NCBI RefSeq assembly: GCF_000725485.1
Contig: NZ_KL647033.1
Span: 1 to 64,000 of the forward strand
Source of the DNA: Nonomuraea candida
Lineage (GTDB): Bacteria; Actinomycetota; Actinomycetes; Streptosporangiales; Streptosporangiaceae
Length of the DNA stretch: 64,000 bases
Direction of reading: 5' to 3'
Below are positions 55,421 to 63,793 of the stretch, one piece after another. The translations under genes were made by a program, and so were the position numbers. Every line of letters begins with the position of its first letter. Within the stretch, counting starts at the first letter, position 1. A model generated the notes under the pieces. The model made no database searches, was not told where the DNA came from, and worked only from the letters and a program-made list of their open reading frames with translations.

Positions 55421-57070
55421 CTACTTGACGATGATCTGATGGGTGGCCTGGGCCGGTCCGGTCCCGCCGTCCCCCGCATAGCTCGCGAGGTAGCTGTACC
55501 TGCCGGCGTTGGCGGGCGTGTCGGTGAACGCGTACGTGCCGTCGGCGTTCACCCTCACCGACGGGAGCTTGACGGTCTTACCGCTGGTGCCCTTGACGTA
55601 CAGGGTGCGCTGTACGGTGAGCGTGGACCCCGGGGAGGGCGGCCTGCCGCCCGCCGTCAGGGCGCCACTCAGCTCCACGGCCGTGCCTGCGACACCGGAC
55701 TGCGGCCCTGTCAGGGTGAGCGTGGCTTCGCGCTTGACCGTCACCATGACGGAGGCGCTGCTGCGGCGGTGGCCGTCGTCGCCGTCCCAGAACACCCAGT
55801 AGAACACCTCGCCGATGTACGGCGGCAGCTCGAAGACGGGCGTGTCCTGGAAGGTGAACGTGCCGTCCTGCCGCGTCGTCACGCCGGTGATCGGCAGTTT
55901 CGTCCAGCCGGGCAGGTACTGGATCACCGTGAGCGGCTTGAGCCCGAGCGCCTCGCCGTCGGCGCGGGTGAGCCGCCCCTCGACGGTGATCGGAGAGCCG
56001 ACGTACGCGTCCGCGGGGGCCGTCACCGTGAGCTTGGTGGCCGGTAGCGCGACGCCCGTCACCCGCCACAGCAGCAGCCGGTCCGTGGAGCTGCGCAGCA
56101 GCGCGAAGACGTCCGTGCCGGAGAACGCGACGCCGTCCGGGAGCAGTTCGGCGTCCGGCTGGTCGGCCGCGAACAGCTCCGCGCCCGTCGCGGCGTCGTA
56201 GAGGGTGAGGTCGGTGCTGCCCCACTGGCGTCCCGCCGCGACGTACGCGCCGTCCGAGCCGAGCGCCACGGCGGACGGGTACCCGTCCCAGCCGTCGCCG
56301 TAGGTGCCGGTCGCCGCCAGGGTCCTGGTGTCGTACCTGGTGAAGTGACCGGGGGTGCCGGCCGCGCTGAACAGGGTGCCGCCGTCGGAGCTCAGGGTGA
56401 GGTCGCGCAGGTGGTCCATGCGCCACTCGTCGCCGTCGATCGTGCCCCGCAGCGCGGGGGCGCCGTCGCCGAGGTCGTAGACCAGCATGTCGGCGTGGTG
56501 CAGGGCGGTCTGGCCGACCACGAGCGTGTCGCCGGCGGCCGCGAGCACGGGAGGCCGCAGGTGCTCGCCCCCGACCGCCACGGGCGCCGGGGCGCTCGCA
56601 CTGAGATCCAGGCCCACGACGCCGCCGGGGCCGTTGTCGCATCCGTGCCCCACCCACAACCGCTCGCCCAGCAACGCCAGGGTGGACGGGCAGGGGTGGG
56701 CCGACAGGTCGATGCGCCGGGTGACGGCGAGGCTGCCGGTGTCGATCTCGGCGACCTCGTTCGAGCCGGTGAGAGCCGCGTACAGGCGGGTGCCGTCCGC
56801 GTTCACGGCCAGCTCCTGGACACCGGACAGCCCGGTGACGACGCCGCCGGTGACGTTTCCGTCAGTGTCGGCCACGATGATGCGGTCGCCGGCGGGAACG
56901 AACACCCGGCCGCCGCCCACGGCGAGGTCGGCGGTGTAGGAGTCGGCGACCCCGAGGTCGGTGATGGCGCCGGCCGCCGAGGCGGCGGGGGCCGTGACGG
57001 TGAGCAGGCCGGTGATCAGGCCGGCGGCGCCGCAGTAAGCGACTAATCGGCGAACCAGGGATGGGGACAC
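55421..57070 (-). CDS. secreted beta-propeller protein with Ig-like domains
   Basis: 549 residues from GTG 57070 (AGGAG upstream). A signal peptide ends near APAASAAG. About 300 residues of WD/YVTN-like propeller repeats follow (DGTRLYAALTGSNEVAEIDTGSLAVTRRIDL; DGAYVAAGRQWGS), then two beta-sandwich repeats (TKLTVTAPADAYVGSPITVEGRLT; TLTLTGPQSGVAGTAVELSGALT). It is probably a surface or extracellular binding protein; no enzymatic motif is seen. The 123 bases after its stop have GC-rich inverted repeats only. Confidence 0.85.
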   Translation of the reverse strand: MSPSLVRRLVAYCGAAGLITGLLTVTAPAASAAGAITDLGVADSYTADLAVGGGRVFVPAGDRIIVADTDGNVTGGVVTGLSGVQELAVNADGTRLYAALTGSNEVAEIDTGSLAVTRRIDLSAHPCPSTLALLGERLWVGHGCDNGPGGVVGLDLSASAPAPVAVGGEHLRPPVLAAAGDTLVVGQTALHHADMLVYDLGDGAPALRGTIDGDEWRMDHLRDLTLSSDGGTLFSAAGTPGHFTRYDTRTLAATGTYGDGWDGYPSAVALGSDGAYVAAGRQWGSTDLTLYDAATGAELFAADQPDAELLPDGVAFSGTDVFALLRSSTDRLLLWRVTGVALPATKLTVTAPADAYVGSPITVEGRLTRADGEALGLKPLTVIQYLPGWTKLPITGVTTRQDGTFTFQDTPVFELPPYIGEVFYWVFWDGDDGHRRSSASVMVTVKREATLTLTGPQSGVAGTAVELSGALTAGGRPPSPGSTLTVQRTLYVKGTSGKTVKLPSVRVNADGTYAFTDTPANAGRYSYLASYAGDGGTGPAQATHQIIVK

Positions 57071-57244
57071 GAGAGTCTCCTGCCAGGGTGGGAACATATG
57101 TTCTAATAACGTCTCATGAGTGCTCCCACGTCAAGATCATCTGGTCGCGCGACACCAAACCGTGATCAAGCACCCTCCGGCCTTGGAGACCGGAACGATT
57201 GCCGGCACCGCGTCGACATAGTCACAACGGCCCTGCGGCCGATG

Positions 57245-57514
57245 TCAGGGCAGGTCGAACTCGTTGGCTTTGGCGCCCTTGAGGAAGGCGGTCCATTCGG
57301 CGGGGGTGAAGAACAGCTTGGGGCCGTCGGGGTCCTTTGAGTCGCGAACGGCGATCAGTCTGTCGGCGCCCTTCTTGTGAGCGACCTCAACGCAGTTGCC
57401 ACCGTTGTCGCCGGAGAAGCTTGACTTCTGCCAGAGTTCAGCAACCTCGACGCAATTACCACCGTCGGGGCCAGAGAAGCTTGACTTCCGCCAGCGAGCC
57501 TGGCTCAGGTCCAT
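57245..57514 (-). CDS. DUF397 protein with a duplicated N-terminal motif
   Basis: 89 residues. The DUF397 core occurs twice in tandem: WRKSSFSGPDGGNCVEVA (8-25) and WQKSSFSGDNGGNCVEVA (28-45). The usual RDSKDPDGPKLFFTPAEWTAFL ending follows. Ordinary DUF397 proteins have one copy. Small DUF397 proteins pair with XRE/DUF5753 regulators (WhiJ-like systems) and modulate them. It starts at ATG 57514, overlapping the end of the XRE gene by 10 bases, behind GGAGGAG. Confidence 0.9.
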   Translation of the reverse strand: MDLSQARWRKSSFSGPDGGNCVEVAELWQKSSFSGDNGGNCVEVAHKKGADRLIAVRDSKDPDGPKLFFTPAEWTAFLKGAKANEFDLP

Positions 57515-58284
57515 TTCTCCTCCATGGCCTTCTTGATCAGGTCGAGAGACATGGCCTGAGGCAATGCCTGGGTTCGGATGGTCTCGTAACGTTCCAGAAC
57601 CAGCGCGACGTCCTCGCGCACGTTCGTGGCGATGCCTCGCACCAGGGTTTCCACGTAGGCCACTTCGAAGTCGTCCTTCATGGTGGCGATCACGAACCCA
57701 CCCATCAGGCCCGCATGCATGCCGTGCGGGAGAAGCTGAATGCTCAACCGCGGGTTGACGGCATCCAGCAAACGCTGAAGCTGCTCTCTCATCAGGCCGG
57801 CCGTTTCGACCGGCCGGTAGAGCACGGACTCATCGATGATGTACCGCAACGCCGGTGGGGGCGGGTCCTCGCGAGTCAGGAGCGCCTGCCGCGCCATGCG
57901 GGCAGCCACGAGGGTTTCGTCACCACGCAACAGCGCGCGGGCGTATCGCTCCGTCTGGAGCAGGCCGGGAATCAGGAGCGGCTGGTAGGACCGTAGAGCG
58001 ACGGCCGCCTTCTCGGTCTCGTCCCACGGTTCGAACCACGACGGGAAGAGCGGGCCCTTTCGCCAGTCGAGCAGGCGATAGAGCGCGCCGCCCGTGTTGA
58101 GGACGCTGTCGCACGACCGGGCGAACTCGAAGCTCGCCGGAAGCCGGCCGGTCTCGATGCCACTGATCAGGCCCTCACTGAAGTGGATCCTCTCTGAAAG
58201 TTGCCCCTGAGTCAGGCCTGCGGCCTTGCGGTAGTGCCGTAGCTCTCTGCCCCAGATCGCCTGGGGTGTATAGAGGTCGACCAT
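57505..58284 (-). CDS. XRE family regulator with DUF5753 domain
   Basis: 259 residues. The N-terminal helix-turn-helix is LRHYRKAAGLTQGQLSERIHFSEGLISGIETGR. The rest is the DUF5753 domain (PLLIPGLLQTERYARALL; RLSIQLLPHGMHAGLMGGFVIA). It resembles WhiJ-type regulators that act in development or secondary metabolism with DUF397 and anti-sigma-like partners. ATG 58284. Divergent from the HATPase gene. Confidence 0.92.
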   Translation of the reverse strand: MVDLYTPQAIWGRELRHYRKAAGLTQGQLSERIHFSEGLISGIETGRLPASFEFARSCDSVLNTGGALYRLLDWRKGPLFPSWFEPWDETEKAAVALRSYQPLLIPGLLQTERYARALLRGDETLVAARMARQALLTREDPPPPALRYIIDESVLYRPVETAGLMREQLQRLLDAVNPRLSIQLLPHGMHAGLMGGFVIATMKDDFEVAYVETLVRGIATNVREDVALVLERYETIRTQALPQAMSLDLIKKAMEEKWT

Positions 58285-58391
58285 CTTGCCCTCCCTCGCC
58301 CCGAGTTCAACGTTGCCCGCACGAACTTCAAGAATCACTCCTAGCAATGATTCTCTTACTTACCGTAGCGGAGGCGCGACAGCATGGCTAT

Positions 58392-58766
58392 ATGCAATCC
58401 GAAACAATGCTGGGAGAGCGGTGGATGGCCCGTGACGTCAAATGCGTAGCGTCCGTTCGGCGTTTCGTCCGCGACCTGATCCCCGGTCAAGCGGCTTCAG
58501 AGATCGCCGAACTTCTCGTTTCCGAGCTCGTGACCAATGCGCTCGTTCACACTTCCACGGAGACCATCCGCATCACCGCGACCAGGGAAGACCGCTTCCT
58601 GACCGTGGAAGTGCACGATTCGAGTGACGCCGTTCCGAGAATCGCGGCAGTGGCCTCGACCGCCACCGCCGGAAGAGGGCTCGCCATTGTTCAGAGTCTC
58701 GCCCATGCATGGGGGTGGAGACCGACGCCGGACGGCAAGGCCGTGTGGTTTCGGCTTTCCGCATGA
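58392..58766 (+). CDS. anti-sigma/SpoIIAB-like ATP-binding protein
   Basis: 124 residues if started at ATG 58392 (MQSETMLGERWMARD). ATG 58425 has the better ribosome site (GGGAGAG), and ATG 58347 is also in frame. The single HATPase_c domain has the N box ELVSELVTNALVHT, the G1 region VEVHDSSDAVP and G2 TAGRGLAIVQSLAHAWG. Such stand-alone kinases bind sigma factors or anti-anti-sigma proteins and are standard partners of DUF397/XRE loci. The stop overlaps the next small gene. Confidence 0.85.
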   Translation: MQSETMLGERWMARDVKCVASVRRFVRDLIPGQAASEIAELLVSELVTNALVHTSTETIRITATREDRFLTVEVHDSSDAVPRIAAVASTATAGRGLAIVQSLAHAWGWRPTPDGKAVWFRLSA

Positions 58767-58963
58767 AAGCCGTCATCCCCGTGTGGGTCGATCGGCAAGG
58801 CGACGTCTGGATGGACACCGGAGAAACCGACCCCCATTCCCGGGAGCCCGTCATCGAGATGCTGAACGGCGAGATCAGAGGACCGCTCAAGCTGATCGCC
58901 GGGAAGTTCGGCCCGCTCATGGACCTGAGCCGGCGGGCGGCCGAGACCGCCCGCCGGGCATGA
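58763..58963 (+). CDS. small protein coupled to the anti-sigma-like gene
   Basis: 66 residues beginning MKAVIPVWVDRQGDVWMDTG. Compact, with an amphipathic beginning and an Arg/Ala-rich end; no family recognised. Its ATG overlaps the upstream stop (ATGA), so it is made with the HATPase protein and may be a partner. The 70 bases that follow carry repeated CGCCGGGC/GACGTC elements. Confidence 0.65.
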   Translation: MKAVIPVWVDRQGDVWMDTGETDPHSREPVIEMLNGEIRGPLKLIAGKFGPLMDLSRRAAETARRA

Positions 58964-59033
58964 CGACGTCGGACGGCGCATCCGCCGGGCGTCACGACGT
59001 CAAACGACGCACCCGCCGGGCGCGGCGAAGGCG

Positions 59034-59723
59034 TCAGACGGCCAGGAGGCGGCGGACCTCCTCCTGCTGGAGGTCGTCGGCGACGCCGGTGCGCACCACG
59101 TGGCCGCCGTCCAGGATGACGAACGTGTCGGCCAGCCGCAGCGCGATGTCGAGGTACTGCTCCACCAGCAGCACCGCCAGCCCCGACGCGTGCAGGCGCT
59201 CGATGGCCGCCTCGATCTCCAGGATGATCGACGGCTGGATGCCCTCGGTCGGCTCGTCGAGGATGAGCATCCTCGGCTTGGTGACCAGCGCGCGGGCCAT
59301 CGCGAGCTGCTGCTGCTGGCCGCCCGACAGGTGCCCGGCGCTGCGCTTGAGCAGCGGTCCGAGCGCGGGGAAGACGTCCAGGGCCTCGTCGATGACCTGC
59401 CGGGGCTGCTTGGCGGCCTCGGCGGTGACCAGCAGGTTGCCCAGGACCGAGAGCTGGGGGAAGCACTGGTGGCCCTGGGGGACGTACCCCATGCCGAGCC
59501 GCACCCGCTCGTGCGGCTTGAGCCGGGTGACGTCGCGGCCGTCGAAGGTCACCGTGCCCGCCGTCGCGGGCAGCACCCCCATCACGGTGTTGAGCAGCGT
59601 GGTCTTGCCCACGCCGTTGCGTCCCATGACGCACACGAGCTGCCCGGGGCCGACCTCCAGTGACACCCCGAACAGGACGCGCGCCCGCCCGTACCCCGAC
59701 TCAAGGCCGGTTACCGACAACAT
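59034..59723 (-). CDS. urtE: urea ABC transporter ATPase UrtE
   Basis: 229 residues. Walker A GRNGVGKTTLLNTVMG, signature LSGGQQQQLAMARALV, Walker B MLILDEPTEGIQPSI, switch VLLVEQYLD. GIQPSII and GMGYVPQGHQCFPQLSV match UrtE among the branched-chain transporter ATPases. It overlaps urtD by 23 bases and is the last gene of the operon. Confidence 0.92.
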   Translation of the reverse strand: MLSVTGLESGYGRARVLFGVSLEVGPGQLVCVMGRNGVGKTTLLNTVMGVLPATAGTVTFDGRDVTRLKPHERVRLGMGYVPQGHQCFPQLSVLGNLLVTAEAAKQPRQVIDEALDVFPALGPLLKRSAGHLSGGQQQQLAMARALVTKPRMLILDEPTEGIQPSIILEIEAAIERLHASGLAVLLVEQYLDIALRLADTFVILDGGHVVRTGVADDLQQEEVRRLLAV

Positions 59724-60453
59724 CCTCAGCCTTCCTCCTCCCCAGGTAGACCTCCTGCACGCGCGGGTCGGCGCCGACCTGCTCCACCGACCCCTCCACG
59801 AGCACCTTGCCCTCGTGCAGCACGGTCACCGTCGAGGCGTGCCGCCGCAGGAACTCCATGTCGTGCTCCACCACGACCACGGTGTGGTCGCGGGCGATCT
59901 CCGTGAGCAGCTCGCCCGTACGCGCCCGCTCGTCCTTGGACATGCCGGCCACCGGCTCGTCCAGGAGCAGCAGCCGGGGCCGCTGCGCCAGCAGCATGCC
60001 GATCTCCAGCCACTGGCGCTGGCCGTGGGAGAGAACGCCCGCTGAACGCTCGGCGAGCTCTTCGAGCCCCGTCCTGGCCAGGGCCTCCGCGACGGCCTCG
60101 CTGACGCCCTTGCGCCGCCTGGCCAGCGACCAGAGCGGGCTGCGGAAGCCGGCGGCCAGGTCGAGGTTCTCGATCACGGTGAGCTCCTCGAACACCACCG
60201 ACGTCTGGAACGTGCGGCCGACCCCGAGCCGGACGATCTGGTGCTCCTTCCTGCCGACCAGGTCGTGGCCGCCGAAGCGCACGCTGCCCGCCGCCGGCCT
60301 GGTCAGACCGGTGATCACGTCGATGAGCGTGGTCTTGCCCGCGCCGTTGGGCCCGATGAGGAAGCGCAGCTCGCCCTCGGGCACGGTCAGGTCCACGCCG
60401 TCGAGCGCGCGGAACCCGTCGAACTCCACCGTCACGTCACGCAGCTCGAGCAT
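59701..60453 (-). CDS. urtD: urea ABC transporter ATPase UrtD
   Basis: 250 residues. Walker A GPNGAGKTTLIDVITG, signature VLSHGQRQWLEIGMLLA, Walker B LLLLDEPVAGMSKDER, switch VVVEHDMEFLRR. The LSHGQRQWLEIGM and AGMS features are typical of UrtD. It overlaps urtC by 17 bases and urtE by 23. Confidence 0.92.
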   Translation of the reverse strand: MLELRDVTVEFDGFRALDGVDLTVPEGELRFLIGPNGAGKTTLIDVITGLTRPAAGSVRFGGHDLVGRKEHQIVRLGVGRTFQTSVVFEELTVIENLDLAAGFRSPLWSLARRRKGVSEAVAEALARTGLEELAERSAGVLSHGQRQWLEIGMLLAQRPRLLLLDEPVAGMSKDERARTGELLTEIARDHTVVVVEHDMEFLRRHASTVTVLHEGKVLVEGSVEQVGADPRVQEVYLGRRKAEDVVGNRP

Positions 60454-61504
60454 TTCGCAGCCTCCCCACCAGGCCCGCGATCCCCTTCGGGGCCAGGGTC
60501 ATGACCAGGATGAACAGGGCGCCCTGCAGGTAGAGCCAGCCGTCGGCGAACTGCTCGCTGAAGGCCGTCTTGGCGTAGCCCATGACGACCGCGCCCAGCA
60601 CGGCCCCGGCCAGCGCGTGCCGGCCGCCCACCGCCACGGCGACGACCAGCTCCAGCGAGGGCACGATGCCGAGCAGCGCGGGCGAGATGATGCCGACGAC
60701 GGGCACGAACAGCGCGCCCGCCAGCCCGGCCATGCCCGCCGACAGGGCGAAGGTGACGGTCTTGACCAGGGCGGGGTCGTAGCCGAGGAAGCGCACCCGG
60801 TCCTCGCCGTCGCGCACGGCGACGAGCAGGCGGCCGTACCGGCTCTCGACGAGCTGCCGGGTGCCCAGGTAGAGCAGGCCGAGCACGCTCGCCACGACGA
60901 GGTAGAGCCCGCGCTGGGTGGAGTCGTCGGCGAGGTCCTGCCCGAACAGCTCGAAGAAGTTGGTCATGCCGTTGGTGCCGCCGGTCAGGCCCTGCTGGCC
61001 GACCAGCAGGATGACCATGGCCGCGGCCAGCGCCTGGGTGAGGATGGCGAAGTACGCCCCGCGTACGCGCTGCCTGAACACCAGCGTGCCGAGGACCACC
61101 GCGAGCAGCACGGGCCCGAGCACGGCCATGCCGAGCGCGAAGACCGGGTTGGCGAAGGGCGCCCACAGGGCGGGCAGCTCCTCCACCCCGCTCCAGCCCA
61201 TGAAGTCGGGCAGCCCGCCCTCGGCCTCGGTGAGCTTGAGGTACATCGCCATGGAGTAGCCGCCGAGCCCGAAGAAGACGCCCTGGCCGAGGGTGAGCAT
61301 GCCGCCCTTGCCCCAGGCCAGCCCGATCCCGAGCGCGACGATCGCGTAGCACAGGTATTTCGCCAGCAGCCCCAGCCGGAACGGCTCCAGCAGCAGCGGC
61401 GCGGCCACCAGCGCGACGACGGCCACGGCGGCGAAGGGCACGTGACGCCGGATCGATGTGAGCACCCGCGAGCGCAACACGGGCATCCCCCGCGGCCGGT
61501 TCAT
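60437..61504 (-). CDS. urtC: urea ABC transporter permease UrtC
   Basis: 355 residues, about ten helices, branched-chain permease family (GIGLAWGKGGMLTLGQGVFFGLGGY; QGLTGGTNGMTNFFELFG). The first 16 residues, MNRPRGMPVLRSRVLT, are a copy of the C-terminal tail of UrtB, acquired through the 47-bp repeat at 61458-61598. The natural start may once have been further in. It forms the membrane channel with UrtB. Confidence 0.92.
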   Translation of the reverse strand: MNRPRGMPVLRSRVLTSIRRHVPFAAVAVVALVAAPLLLEPFRLGLLAKYLCYAIVALGIGLAWGKGGMLTLGQGVFFGLGGYSMAMYLKLTEAEGGLPDFMGWSGVEELPALWAPFANPVFALGMAVLGPVLLAVVLGTLVFRQRVRGAYFAILTQALAAAMVILLVGQQGLTGGTNGMTNFFELFGQDLADDSTQRGLYLVVASVLGLLYLGTRQLVESRYGRLLVAVRDGEDRVRFLGYDPALVKTVTFALSAGMAGLAGALFVPVVGIISPALLGIVPSLELVVAVAVGGRHALAGAVLGAVVMGYAKTAFSEQFADGWLYLQGALFILVMTLAPKGIAGLVGRLRNARAA

Positions 61505-61598
61505 GTGAGCACCCGCGAGCGCAGCATGGACGTCCCCCGCGGCCGGATCATGTGAGCACCCGCGAACGCAGCACGAACATGCCCTGCGGCCGGATCTG
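61458..61598 (-). repeat. three 47-bp tandem repeats at the urtB-urtC junction
   Basis: Copies lie at 61552-61598 (end of urtB), 61505-61551 and 61458-61504 (start of urtC). Each encodes a variant of RPxGxxxLRSRVLT. Copies one and two end in CTCACATGA, giving a stop-start overlap. In the last copy ACATGA is ACATCG, so translation continues into urtC. Confidence 0.93.
61501..61551 (-). CDS. 16-residue micro-ORF between urtB and urtC
   Basis: MIRPRGTSMLRSRVLT, created by the middle copy of the 47-bp repeat. It overlaps the urtB stop and the urtC start by four bases each (ATGA at both ends). Ribosomes leaving urtB would have to translate it, or bypass it, before reinitiating at urtC. A function as a peptide is doubtful; an effect on the urtB:urtC ratio is plausible. 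Confidence 0.6.
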   Translation of the reverse strand: MIRPRGTSMLRSRVLT

Positions 61599-62396
61599 CA
61601 GGAAGGCGATGATGACGGCGAAGACGATCACCTTGGCCAGCGAGGCGTCCGACCAGAACTCGGCGTAGGAGTTCAGCAGCCCCAGCCCGACGGCCGCGAG
61701 CACCGCCCCGCGCAGCTGCCCCAGCCCGCCCGCGACGACGACGAGGAAGGCGTCCACGATGTAGACCTCGCCCAGCGCCGGCCCGACGGGGCCGATGAGC
61801 GTGACCGCCACGCCCGCCACGCCGGCCAGCCCCGAGCCGATGAAGAACGTCAGCATGTCCACCCGGCCGGTGTCGATCCCGCTGGTGGCGGCCAGCCGCC
61901 GGTTCTGCACCACGGCCTGCGTCCTGCGGCCCAGCCCGGTACGCGTCAGGTACGCCCACACCGCCACCACGCCGGCCACCGCCAGCGCCATGATGAACAG
62001 CCGGTTGTAGGGCAGGATGCCGATCCCGCCCGCCAGCCACGCCGGGGCGGGCACCTGCACGTTGGGCGCGCCGAACAGGTCGCGGGCGAGCTGCTGCAGC
62101 ACCAGGCTGACGCCCCAGGCGAGCAGCAGCGTGTCCAGCGGCCGGGCGTACAGGTGCCGGATCGCGGCCCGCTCCAGCACCAGCCCCATGAGCCCGGCGA
62201 CCAGGAACGCCGCCGGCAGCGCCAGGAGCAGGTCCCCGATCAGGTACGCGGTGTAGGCCCCGGCCATGATGAACGACCCGTGCGCCATGTTGATCACACC
62301 CATCTGCCCGAACGTGAACGTCAGGCCGAGCGCGATCAGCAGCAGCACCGCCCCGATCGACAGCCCGATGGGGAGCTGGTTGACGAAGGCCGGCAT
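61548..62396 (-). CDS. urtB: urea ABC transporter permease UrtB
   Basis: 282 residues, eight or nine helices. ALGLTFTFGQMGVINMAHGSFIMAGAYTAYL is the permease motif, and NRRLAATSGIDTGRVDMLTFFIGSGLAGVAG is typical of UrtB. ATG 62396 overlaps the urtA stop. Some UrtB homologues have an N-terminal extracytoplasmic extension; this one does not. Confidence 0.93.
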   Translation of the reverse strand: MPAFVNQLPIGLSIGAVLLLIALGLTFTFGQMGVINMAHGSFIMAGAYTAYLIGDLLLALPAAFLVAGLMGLVLERAAIRHLYARPLDTLLLAWGVSLVLQQLARDLFGAPNVQVPAPAWLAGGIGILPYNRLFIMALAVAGVVAVWAYLTRTGLGRRTQAVVQNRRLAATSGIDTGRVDMLTFFIGSGLAGVAGVAVTLIGPVGPALGEVYIVDAFLVVVAGGLGQLRGAVLAAVGLGLLNSYAEFWSDASLAKVIVFAVIIAFLQIRPQGMFVLRSRVLT

Positions 62397-63604
62397 CACT
62401 TCGCCCCCGCCAGGCCGGCCGCCCACGGGTAACCCTTGAGGTACGGGTCCGGCTTGATCGGCTCGCCCGAGTCCCACACCTGCTTGATCAGCCCGTCCGG
62501 CTGGATGACGCCGATGCGGGCGGTCTTGTACAGGTGCTGGTTCTCGCCGTCGATGGTGACCAGGCCCTCGGGGCGTTCGAGCGCGATGCCCGGCGCGGCC
62601 TTCCTGACCGCCTCGACCTCGGTCGTGCCCGCCTTCCTGACCGCCTCGGCCCACAGGTACACGGCGTTGTAGCCGGCCTCCATGGGGTCGGAGGTGACCT
62701 TGTCCTGGCCGTACTTGGCCTTGTACGCCTGCACGAACGCCTCGTTGGCCGGCGTCTCGGTGGTCTGGTAGTAGTTCCACGCGACCGGATGGCCGGCGAT
62801 GTTGTCCACGCCGATGCCGGTGACCTCCTCCTCGGCGATGCTCACCGACAGCACCGGCATGCTCTCGGCGGTGGCGCCGGCGCTCTTGAGCTGCTTGAAG
62901 AAGGCCACGTTGCTGTCGCCGTTGAGCGTGTTGAACACCGCGTCCGGCCTGGCCTGGGTGACCTTGTTGACCAGGGTGGAGTATTCGGTGTGGCCCAGCG
63001 GGGTGTACTCCTCGCCGAGGATCTCCATGCCGTTCGCGGCCGCGTACGCCTTGATGATCTTGTTGGCGGTCCTCGGGAAGACGTAGTCGCTGCCCACCAG
63101 GAACAGGCGCTTCTTGCCCTGCTCCCGCAGGTAGTCGAGGCCGGGGATGATCTGCTGGTTGGTGGTGGCGCCGGTGTAGAAGATGTACGGCGAGCTCTCC
63201 AGCCCTTCGTACTGCACCGGATACCACAACAGCGCCTTGTGGCGTTCGAAGACCGGCAGCATCGCCTTCCTGCTGGCCGAGGTCCAGCCGCCGAAGACGG
63301 CGGCCACCTTGTCCTGCCTGATCAGCTTGGTGGCCTTCTCGGCGAACGTGGGCCAGTCGGAGGCGCCGTCCTCCACGACGGGCACCAGCTTCTTGCCGAG
63401 CACGCCGCCGGCCTTGTTGATCTCGTCGATGGCGAGCAGTTCGGCGTCGCGCACGGTGACCTCGCTGATGGCCATCGTGCCGCTGAGCGAGTGCAGGAGG
63501 CCGACCTTGATCTCGTTCGACTGGGCGGCGGATTCGGCGTCGGTTCCGCAGGCCGTCAGGGCCAGGAGGAGCATCGCGGAAACAAGCGGACGGGGGATGC
63601 GCAC
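62396..63604 (-). CDS. urtA: urea ABC transporter substrate-binding lipoprotein UrtA
   Basis: 402 residues from GTG 63604 (AAGGA upstream). The signal peptide has the lipobox LLALTACG. The mature protein carries [38 protein letters not shown] and [14 protein letters not shown], all characteristic of UrtA. It binds urea outside the membrane. First gene of urtABCDE and divergent from urease, so urea uptake and hydrolysis are controlled from one intergenic region. Confidence 0.94.
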   Translation of the reverse strand: MRIPRPLVSAMLLLALTACGTDAESAAQSNEIKVGLLHSLSGTMAISEVTVRDAELLAIDEINKAGGVLGKKLVPVVEDGASDWPTFAEKATKLIRQDKVAAVFGGWTSASRKAMLPVFERHKALLWYPVQYEGLESSPYIFYTGATTNQQIIPGLDYLREQGKKRLFLVGSDYVFPRTANKIIKAYAAANGMEILGEEYTPLGHTEYSTLVNKVTQARPDAVFNTLNGDSNVAFFKQLKSAGATAESMPVLSVSIAEEEVTGIGVDNIAGHPVAWNYYQTTETPANEAFVQAYKAKYGQDKVTSDPMEAGYNAVYLWAEAVRKAGTTEVEAVRKAAPGIALERPEGLVTIDGENQHLYKTARIGVIQPDGLIKQVWDSGEPIKPDPYLKGYPWAAGLAGAK

Positions 63605-63733
63605 AGGAGTTCCTTTCCTGCCGACCGGTTCTGCGAGAAAGGTGACTCCGTGACATTTCGCCGGAAGATCCCGGGTGTTAATTGGCCATTGCCGAACGCG
63701 CACGTGTTCACCGAGCGTTCATCGGCACGGCGC

Positions 63734-63771
63734 GAAACTCATCCGACATGTCATGGCAACAGCTCCGAAAC
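63734..63771. promoter_or_regulatory. GlnR-like box between urtA and ureA
   Basis: Four five-base elements, GAAAC, GACAT, GCAAC and GAAAC, start at 63734, 63745, 63756 and 63767. They are spaced exactly 11 bp apart with six-base gaps. This follows the actinomycete GlnR pattern (GTnAC-n6-GAAAC repeated), though two elements are degenerate. GlnR is known to control urea uptake and urease in Streptomyces and relatives. Confidence 0.55.
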
Positions 63772-63793
63772 GGCCGGTTTCTAGGGTCCGGCC

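Noticed and set aside
61548..63656. A single frame running from the urtA region through urtB
   Set aside because: The part over urtA is an out-of-frame shadow. UrtA has its own lipoprotein frame and stops at 62396-62398, overlapping the urtB ATG.
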